From the NCBI RefSeq assembly GCF_032062135.1, contig NC_092866.1, positions 22,391,230 to 22,455,229 of the forward strand: DNA of 64,000 nucleotides, written 5' to 3'. Both the position numbers and the translations under genes were made by a program. Numbering within the stretch: position 1 is the stretch's first letter; each line of letters opens with the position of its first letter. The stretch is from Pyxicephalus adspersus (Eukaryota > Chordata > Amphibia > Anura > Pyxicephalidae). Of the stretch, positions 56,563 through 64,000 are shown one piece after another. Below the pieces are notes generated by a model. That model did not search any database and was not told the DNA's origin. It worked only from the letters and a program-made list of their open reading frames with translations.

Positions 56563-57930
56563 GTTTGAAGATGTTGTAGATGTTTGAAGATGAAGATGTT
56601 CAGCCAAAATTTAGGGGCTATGCAGACTCCCTTTATTAATGCAACATGACAATTAAGACAACTGAAACGCTTGCTTTTCTTTAACATGGTATGCAGCATT
56701 TTTACAATAAAACTTTCGAGTGCTAGTGACTTTTTATTCCATGGGACATCCATGGTGGACATTTCAATCCTTTCTCTATTACAAGATCTTATTTTCATAA
56801 AAAGTGCATTCCTATCATGGAGATTGATTGGAATTCTTTTTATGCACACTTTCTAAAATTCTCTTTATTTTTTATATTTATGTCATCAGATAAAATTATA
56901 AAGAAGAAAATAGTAAAAATCTATTGCACTTCAGATTTTTTGGATGTGTGTAAACATGCATAATATTGTACCTCTTCTATATTTATACTGGTTGAAGAAG
57001 AGGAATCCATTTGTCAGTAAGGTTATATTATACTACAGTCTATCTACATTTTGGCTGTATATGTTATAGTCCCATACTCTCTCAGCATCTACTACACAGA
57101 CTTGTAAATGTTTCTGAGCCAAGCATATTAACACTCTGCACATCAAAATGCCAACTGAAAATCTTTGATGAAAACAGCACACAATAGAACAATGCAGGTT
57201 AATACAACGGCACACTCTGCCGAATACATCTTGAAGCTTCTTTTCATTGCTAACAATCCATTTTGCGATGATTGATACTTCTCCTCACAGTACTGAACAC
57301 AGGCCAAAAGACCATTAAATCTGGAAACATGAAATGAACATTTTGGAAGGAAAAATAAAGTTTGACTTAATTACTGCTGTACATGGAGACACATGTCTGT
57401 AAATTACTGTCTGTCCATCTGTGGGACAGATGGGATTTGAAAGAAACAAAAAAAAACATAGGGATCTCTTTTTAGACTGTCAAATTTATTAGAAATCAAA
57501 ATAGTGTTATAGGTTAGAATAAATATTTAATCTGTTTTTGTAATGTGTAGCTCCTTTGGTTTTTATAGTTTATGTGTTACATACTTGCTAGTGGAAAGAT
57601 TTGTTTGAGTCTGACTGGATTATCCAAGGTATGAAATATTAGAAAAAAAAATCTGAAATTGTGCAAAGCTACAAAAAGAATGTAGTAAAGCAGAACAATC
57701 CAAAGGTTGTCCTTCAATAAATATATTTGACTAAGCATGAACTATAATTTTCAAATCTATGAGTTTATTGGTCGTAGAACACTGATCAATCTGCTTGAAG
57801 GGCTAAGGTTGCTGCTACCAACTGGTGAGCCTGCTTGTGGTTTTGGCTACTGGTTTATTCAAAAACACATGTGTGCACATTGCCATGCATAGCGTCACCA
57901 GCCAATATATTTTTTTTTAGGCAGCCTGAC
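56563..57930. other. Unassigned AT-rich DNA
   Basis: TGTTTGAAGATG is duplicated at 56562-56595. The frames at 56475-56856 overlap the SINE and flank and are not genes. Confidence 0.3.
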
Positions 57931-57934
57931 ACAC

Positions 57935-58118
57935 TGGGCCTTCAGCTGAACCTGGGTGATCCAGCAAACCCTTAATGGATTTCTTAAAAGTAATTTACTA
58001 TTTTTTAGCAAACATTTTCAATCCTGGACCAGATCCATTCCAGGTTTGCTGGATCACCCAGGTTCAGTGATAAACGTGTATCTTCTGTAGCCTTGGAGAG
58101 CTTTATTAAATAAGGACC
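57935..58118. mobile_element. Foldback miniature element, left arm internally deleted
   Basis: The left end GGGCCTTC jumps straight to CTGAACCTGGGTGATCCAGC, so the CTCCAAGACTGG block is deleted. The right arm is complete: CCAGGTTTGCTGGATCACCC, TTCTGTAGCCTTGGAGAGCT and TAAATAAGGACC. It still forms a stem of about 55 bases around the centre near 58010. Confidence 0.82.
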
Positions 58119-58121
58119 ATT

Positions 58122-59355
58122 ATATCACAGAGAAATGTAATGCATGCTCTGCATTTGAAAGTGCAACACACAGTGATGCATTGCCTTGTATTGCAACATT
58201 AGGTGGATTTTACGAATGAATGGCAATCCAGAGCACCAGCGTTGTCAGCTGCATGTTGGGGTAATGCGTGTTTACATGTTCATAAAGATGTGCAAATATC
58301 CACTAAAGAGGTAAAGTTTTGCCTGAAAATATGCACAAGACGTTTTTTTCTTTTAAAGCCAAATACAGTAGATCTTTATCTGTTTTGAGTCTGAAAGTAA
58401 AGGTCTAGTATTTATACATCATTGATTATATTTACATTGTCATTACCAAATATTGGCACCATATGATCCATATGTAATGGTCCTATAGAATAAACATAAA
58501 ACCTATGTAACTTTAATAGTAGAATGTTCTATCAAACATTTGCTTTTCTATTGGTAGAGATTAGGGGTGTAACCCCTATTTTTTGTGAATTCTTCCTCTT
58601 CTTTTTACCTTTTCTGTTTTGTATATTGCCTTTCCCAGGTGCTCCTTTCTCTCTTTTTCTAGTGTTAAACAAATCAGAGTAGCTATCAGTGATGGGAAGT
58701 GACAGACAGAAAACTTAGCCTGCGATATGCTGAGGTCAGGGCAGGTGACAGTTAGGAAAGGGGTGGCCAGGTACCATTATCAGATAGCCCCAAGACATGT
58801 GATGTGTTGTTGTACTTTTAATTAGAAAAGCGCTGCCTTTGTGTGAGTCTGATTTGTTTTTGTGTATTGTATGTCCCATAAGTGACAAAACAAAATAGGA
58901 AAATGGGAGGATTGGGATGCCTTTTTGGTTTCCCACTTCTCTTAGCCATCTGCAGACTCGCACTCCCTCATGACCCCTTATCTTTTTATCCTTTCCCCTT
59001 TTCATCTTCCTGTTTTTTCTCTCTTCACTGTTTTCTCTTTGAGTACATTGTTGCCATTTATTCCCATAAGCCTATTCCAGCCCAGTTGATGAATCATCAA
59101 GCTTTACCAATAAACTGACTCACCTTGTACATGGACATAATGCTATAGTTTTGCATTACATTGGCTTAACAGACTCTCTGTTAGTTAGTTTTGATGTTTA
59201 TTAGTCCCTAATTGGTCCCAACTTGTTTTGTTTTTTTTAATTTTCCTCTTTTATCACTACCTGTGCTTTACATATAGAATACCCCTATCATTTTTTTGTT
59301 CTTTTAGCTCTATGTAGTTTGTAGGTTTTCATGTAGGCTTCATTTATTTTTTGAA
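58122..59355. other. Possible 3' untranslated region of a LINE, otherwise unassigned
   Basis: The stretch is T-rich on the plus strand and contains no conserved protein motif. It leads directly to the poly-A tract at 59381-59399, so part of it could be the 3' region of an inserted LINE or processed transcript. No open frame supports a gene. Confidence 0.25.
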
Positions 59356-59400
59356 AAGTCTTAATAAAAATACAATTTACTAAAAAAAAAAAAAAAAAAC
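59355..59400 (+). mobile_element. Probable polyadenylated retroinsertion end
   Basis: AATAAA at about 59363 is followed about 15 bases later by ACTTA-type sequence and a pure run of about 18 A. This is the signature of an L1-type element or processed transcript 3' end on the plus strand. The source body was not identified. Confidence 0.4.
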
Positions 59401-59412
59401 TAAGATTCAGAA

Positions 59413-60011
59413 CAGGGATGGGCGAGAATGCCTCTGACAGTCTCACGAAAATTTCCTTGAACTCCCGATGGGTCCGCAAAATTTTGGCGAACCAATTTTG
59501 CAAATCCACGATCCAGGTTCCCACGGTCCCTGGCCTGTACTTATCAGTGATAATTACAGCCCAGGAACTGTGGGAACCTGGACAGTCACAGCTGAACTCA
59601 TATGACCTCTCAATGGAAATTCTCCATTGAGAGGTCATATGAGTTCAAAAGGACTTCTGCGGTCACAGCGGATTGGAGGCATGTGCCTCCTATCGGCTGT
59701 GACCGCAGGTTCCAACAGTCCAGGTTCCCACGCTGCCTGGGTACTGGATACAGCCCAGGGAGCGTGGGGATGGTGGGACCCTGCGGTCACAGCTGATTGG
59801 AGGCTCCAATTAGCTGTGACCACAGGCGTACTACTGAACTCATATGATCTCTCAATGGAGAATCTCCATTGAAAGGTCATATGAGTTCAGTACACCTGCG
59901 AACACGATCTCACGGAGAATCAGAAAGCCGCTCTCGCTTACAGGTTCGATAAGCGAGAAAGGCCCAATTCGCTGCGAGATTGAACTTAAAAATCTTGCTC
60001 GCTTGTCTCTA
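59413..60011. mobile_element. hAT-like element formed of six tandem hairpins
   Basis: It starts CAGGGATGGGCGAG and ends CTCGCTTGTCTCTA, imperfectly inverted. The flanking octamers ATTCAGAA (59405-59412) and GTTCAGAG (60012-60019) match at 6 of 8, both fitting nTnnnnAn. Hairpins in order: A 59513-59581 (CCAGGTTCCCAC), B 59593-59647 (25-base perfect arms with TGAACTCATATGACC), C 59657-59708 (CTGCGGTCACAGC), A' about 59720-59770, C' 59781-59827, and B' 59834-59890 (28-base arms, 2 mismatches). The order is A-B-C-A'-C'-B'. There is no transposase. The frames here are by-products of the palindromes. Confidence 0.8.
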
Positions 60012-60022
60012 GTTCAGAGTTA

Positions 60023-60446
60023 AGGTGCGTACACACTTCCAATTTTTATCGTTCAAAACGAACGACGAACGAACGATTGGGCAAAAATCGTTCGTAAAAA
60101 AAGTAACCAACGACGCCGACGAACGAGGAAAGTCGTTGCAAACGAACGACCGGACCGGCGGATCGGATTGGACGACGATCGTTGAACATCGTTCGTGTGT
60201 ACGATCGTTCGTTGATCGTCCATGGTCTGAGCATGCGTAATGAACGAACGTTCGTTCACTTTCCTGCCGTGCACATAGTTCCTCTATCGCTTAAACGATC
60301 GTATCTATTGTGTGTACAATATCTACGAACGATCGTGTCGTTATCTCTATGTGCAGGATCGGTGCTATACGATCGTTCGTAGATATCGTGCAGGATCGTT
60401 CGTCGTTGGTTTTCCAACGATAATAATTGGAAGTGTGTACGTAGCT
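60023..60446. mobile_element. TTA-flanked CpG-rich element dominated by CGTTCG/CGAACG
   Basis: The ends AGGTGCGTACACACTTCCAA and TTGGAAGTGTGTACGTAGCT are inverted, each with TTA outside (60020-60022 and 60447-60449). The interior is an unusual CpG-rich mass of ACGAACG, ATCGTTCG and ACGATCGTTCGT words on both strands, with ATCTACGAACGATCG answered by CGATCGTTCGTAGAT. It shares its ends with 53733-54046 but has a different interior. It abuts the hAT element at 59413-60011 with no unique DNA between. It is non-coding. Confidence 0.85.
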
Positions 60447-60449
60447 TTA

Positions 60450-61665
60450 GGGACTACACTTATCAGAGGTAAACTATTTATTATGTGGTGACCATCCAAA
60501 TAAAAAGTTTGATGACAGTCAGATCATGTCTGTAATGTAATGTAAGCAGAATAATTTAAAACCACAAGGAATAAAGTGAAAAAAATAATGTTGCATATAT
60601 ATGTACATAAAGTACACATACCTAAAAACAACAACTAGGATAAAGGAAATTAAGGTCAGGAAACATTATCATACACAACATTTCTTAATATTATTTTTAC
60701 TAAAGCTATTCTAATGGAGTGATATTAAAATATATATTTCTAGCCTTTACAAATGAAAGCCTTTTTAGGTGTGAAGAGTGTCTTGTGAACATTTCCAAAA
60801 AAGAAACACAATGGCTAAATGGATTGTTTGCAAAGTGTTGATTTCAAGGGACTTTTAAAATACTCAATTTTCAGCCTGCAAACAAATTCTCAATTTGCTG
60901 TAACAACACCCACTGGAAGCATAAAAACTCCCACTGATAAATGAAGTAACAATTGTGTGGCCTTGGAGAAACACTCTACAGAAGTGTTAGACATCCTAAT
61001 TGATTCCACAGACCTGTGGGATAGAAGTAGTTAGTTCTGTTATTGTTGGGCTAACCAGCCTATGCAAGGTTCATCCTAATGTTTTTCTACATCTGGTTTT
61101 TAATACTGAACTTTCTATGGAGATTTTAAATTCAGAGAAATCAAAAATGTGTGAATGATATCACATTTTTCATGCACATTACTTTTAACAAAACAACATA
61201 CTGAACATCTGTATGACCGGAGATGCCCCTCTGCTTTACAACAAACTTAAAACATAAAAATGTGAACTTCCATAATGCAGGAGCCAATGGATTTTAATGT
61301 TTAATGTATGCAGTTATTTGATTTATCTAGACATATGTGCATGAATAGATTTTTAAAAATGTTAAATGGTATTTTTACAGGTATTTTTGTATCTTTGAAC
61401 TAAGCTTAAATCATAGATGCAGTCTTTTCTTTTGGTAGGTTTATCTGTAAGAGAAAGGAGGTATACTGTGCGATAATATATTCATAAATACCCTTTTTTA
61501 TTATTTTTATAATCAGCACCACCAATAGCCCCATTTGCCACTTTTGTACTCATGCCCCATCTAGAGAAATCTCATATCTGTAGCTGTTTGTCAAATGTTG
61601 GTGCTTATATCGCACATAGATAGTACAGCTGTACGGTTTTAAAGGGGGCCACACAGCTAAGATCT
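60450..61665. other. Unassigned DNA, possibly conserved at 60810-61030
   Basis: 60810-61030 is low-repeat, with TGGATTGTTTGCAAAG and AACAATTGTGTGGCC, and could be regulatory, but no firm evidence is visible. The rest is AT-rich. Confidence 0.25.
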
Positions 61666-61667
61666 CA

Positions 61668-61915
61668 GTAGAGTTATTATTATACAGTATTTATATAGTG
61701 CCAACATATTACGCAGCGCTGTACAAAGTCTGTAGTCATGTCACTAGCTGTCCGTCAAAGACGCTGTCCCTACCATAGTCATGTCATTAATTCAGTTTAA
61801 AATAAATGAACCCGGAGGAAACCCACACAAACACAGGGAGAACCTGAAAACTCCATGCAGATAGTGTCCTGGCCAAGATTCAAACCAGGGACCTAGCACT
61901 GCAAAGGCAAGACAA
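61668..61915 (-). mobile_element. tRNA-derived SINE with L2-type tail
   Basis: On the minus strand are the B-box-like GGTTTGAATCTTGGCC near 61875-61890, core GAGTTTTCAGGTTCTCCC and TTTCCTCCGGGTTC, then GACATGACTACAGACTTTGT, GTACAGCGCTGCGTAATATG and TTGGCACTATATAAATACTG. A deletion removes the CCCACATTCC part of the core. The A-box end is lost. Confidence 0.84.
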
Positions 61916-62600
61916 GTTAGTATAAGCCTACAAAGTGATGGTGAAAAAGTGCTGCAACACTTAAGGCACAACTTGCTTCATAAGCTTGCATTTTTAATAA
62001 ACAGTTTGTCCATACAGGGCAAATTGACAGTCCTTCCCCCCTTCCAGCACAAATATTGCTTCTCTTCCTTTTTCTTACTTTCAAAAACTGTTTGCAATAA
62101 ATATAATAGGTGCAGATACCTATGTGTACTTTTTATTGTCTTCTGAAATATTTAAACAATTAGTATCATCTATGTAAATTACTATATCTCTTTGCCTAAA
62201 AAATGGGTGGGCAACCATTCACATTTTTTTGCCTTGTCTGTAGCAAACTTTTATATATATCATGTGATTGTGGCTTCTGTTGCAGGAGCAAAATGTGCAA
62301 TATGTCAGTATTAGTAAGTAAAGGTGAGGTTTTTTTTTTATTTACTTCCACAAAACAAATAAGGGAATTTTTTTTCTTTTGTTTTTTTTCTAGGTTTTTT
62401 GGTTCAAACTGTGCATATCAGTGAGGTTACAAACTAGGAAAGTGAATATAGGGTTTATTGCAAATAGAATCAAAATGCTTTGCAATTGATTAGCAGCTTA
62501 GTCATTTGCTTCTGGAATGTTAGCTGTCCATTAACAGCTTAGTCTAGAATACCTGCCCATTTGTGGACAGGTGCACACGTACTGATAGTAGACAAACAGT
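61916..62600. other. Unassigned AT-rich DNA
   Basis: Short phenylalanine-rich frames at 61949-62424 reflect T-rich sequence. No gene was identified. Confidence 0.3.
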
Positions 62601-62604
62601 AACA

Positions 62605-62800
62605 TTTAGGCTTTGTTCAGACTGGTGGTGAGGTTGAGGTTTGGTTACCGCTTCTCCATGTCAGTAAATAACTGCCTTTGGGGTGATGCTATATGTAGCT
62701 TCTACCCATGGTGGCCCTATACAGAATTTTTGGGATGTGGCAGTGAGCGTCCCAGTCTGCAGATGCTGGCAGGAGCCAACAAATACTGCAAATCCTCATT
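62605..62800. mobile_element. Probable truncated miniature element (TTTGTTCAGACTGG end)
   Basis: GGCTTTGTTCAGACTGGTGG followed by TGAGGTTGAGGTTTGG and ACCGCTTCTCCATG has the look of a miniature element end found in frog DNA. The matching inverse end is not found; CCCAGTCTGCAG near 62751 is only a weak partner. The 66-codon frame here is not a gene. Confidence 0.4.
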
Positions 62801-62872
62801 TACATTCAATTAATAGGACATTATCCAGCCTGTTTATCCTGACGTGGCCACATCCCTATTAAACATCAGAGC

Positions 62873-63025
62873 ATGGATTTGTGGAGTTCCTCCAATCAAT
62901 GGGACTTTTAGGGCCAACAGCTTCAAATTTAGAAAAAATACTGTCTTATACTGATTATTAAATCAGTAAATTTTAAGCTGTTGGCCCTAAAAGTGCCATT
63001 GATTGGAGGAGCTCCACAAATCCAT
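62873..63025. repeat. 51-bp near-perfect inverted repeat
   Basis: The left arm 62873-62923 starts ATGGATTTGTGGAGTTCCTC; the right arm 62975-63025 ends with the inverse. By hand 49 of 51 positions pair. The 51-base spacer is AT-rich and partly self-complementary (TGATTATTAAATCA). A transcript would fold into a long hairpin. No target duplication or relation to other elements in the window was found. Confidence 0.85.
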
Positions 63026-64000
63026 ATCCCATGTACATTTAACAAAAACCTCGATTCCAGCTCTCATATTAGTATTACTAAAGGTGTATTTTATATACAA
63101 ACACACAGAAAATTATTTTCTTTTGTAAATATGCAATAGTTACTTTTGGATTGAACAAATTGAATAGATTTCCTACTTCTATATTGCATTCAGGGTAATA
63201 TTTTTAAAATGCTGGTGACTGATGCATTGTTATATATAAATTTACAGTTTTTTTTCTAAAACTAAAACTTTTTTCAAGCATAGTTTGAGAATAAACTTCA
63301 CAAAGACATGGAAATTGAAGTTTGTAATGACATGTCAGACAGTCTTTTATAACAAGCTTTGGAATTTCACACCTCGGTGGAGGGGTGAACAGGGGCAGAG
63401 GGTCTCTATATTGTAATATCCGGTTACAAGGCTTATGTAAACTAATTCATGTCATAGAGGATCATCATTTAACTTTTCATGTGAATCAGTAGTCAGTAAT
63501 GATTTCCTATGTTATACAGGGCTGTAATGTACCCCAGGACAATAGGAGTCATATTTTTTGAACGTTTTTGTGTGCAACTTACAATAAATTCATGCATAGG
63601 TACAATCACTTTCTAACTTTTTGAAGCAGGATGTAAAACATTTATAGATTTTCAAGTTAAAACATTAACAAAATGGATGACTGCATTTTCTGGCTTGTAA
63701 AGAAATAAGGTGCAGCAATTTATAGCAACCACTCAGTTATCTGACTTCGGACTGAAATTTAAATGTGTGCTGTATCATGTCGTCACTGATCTTTGTACTG
63801 GTTTTATAAAAGAGCCCCTGGTCACACATGCATATGAGCATACACACATATTCAGTCATCATATATGGTACTAAAACTACCAAGCTTCAAACAAGAACAT
63901 TCCTGATGGTATTGTCACAAATGTGTCATCAGTGCAAAGGAAAAGGGGGTTAGAAAATAAATGATTTATAAGCTTGCCTGGAAATGACTACAGTAAAGTG
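63026..64000. other. Unassigned AT-rich DNA to window end
   Basis: No gene or repeat family was recognised in this last kilobase. Confidence 0.3.

Noticed and set aside
60025..60382. Charged repetitive frames on both strands
   Set aside because: Translation of CGTTCG/CGAACG words in a non-coding element.

Overview
The window looks like vertebrate nuclear DNA, most likely from a frog and plausibly a ranoid. The background is AT-rich and unique, and it is packed with interspersed repeats. Taxon-suggestive pieces are L2-type retroelement tails ending in GCGCTATATAAAT plus a (TAA)n run, a tRNA-derived SINE that shares this tail, and TTAA-flanked miniature elements starting TTAAAGC. The assignment is inference from repeat style. 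No rRNA, tRNA gene, operon, CRISPR array or other prokaryotic feature was seen. I found no host protein-coding exon on either strand, so this is either a gene desert or the inside of very large introns. All recognisable coding sequence is dead transposase or reverse transcriptase.

Layout. 0-5 kb: the end of an element carrying a 32-bp satellite, a half copy of a foldback repeat, a GC-rich block around an 83-base assembly gap (2951-3033), then AT-rich DNA. 5.5-6.8 kb: a full-length but frameshifted mariner with its terminal repeats. 10-14 kb: a foldback element, a minus-strand Tc1-like transposase pseudogene split by a second foldback element, and a LINE reverse-transcriptase tail. 16-18 kb: two minus-strand SINEs. 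20-25 kb: a foldback element, the complete second copy of the satellite-carrying element, a pogo/Tigger-like miniature element and an old dispersed repeat. 26-46 kb: many hAT-like and TTAA-flanked miniature elements, several with clear target-site duplications, plus L2 tails. 46-50 kb: a long inverted repeat and a second, much older mariner relic. 50-64 kb: nested insertions, two hAT-type elements built of hairpin arrays, two CpG-rich elements flanked by TTA, further SINEs, and a 51-bp near-perfect inverted repeat.

The nesting gives relative ages. The Tc1-like transposase is older than the foldback family. One foldback copy is older than the L2-type tail inside it, one hAT element is older than an L2-type tail inside it, and the 53.5-kb hairpin-array element is older than the TTA-flanked element inside it. 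The strongest candidates for something undescribed are the hairpin-array elements at 53.5-54.4 kb and 59.4-60.0 kb, and the CGTTCG-rich element abutting the second one. A convergent pair of CTCF-like motifs inside a miniature element at 19.75-19.85 kb is also worth checking. Several low-repeat, homeodomain-motif-rich stretches could be conserved enhancers, but that needs comparative alignment.
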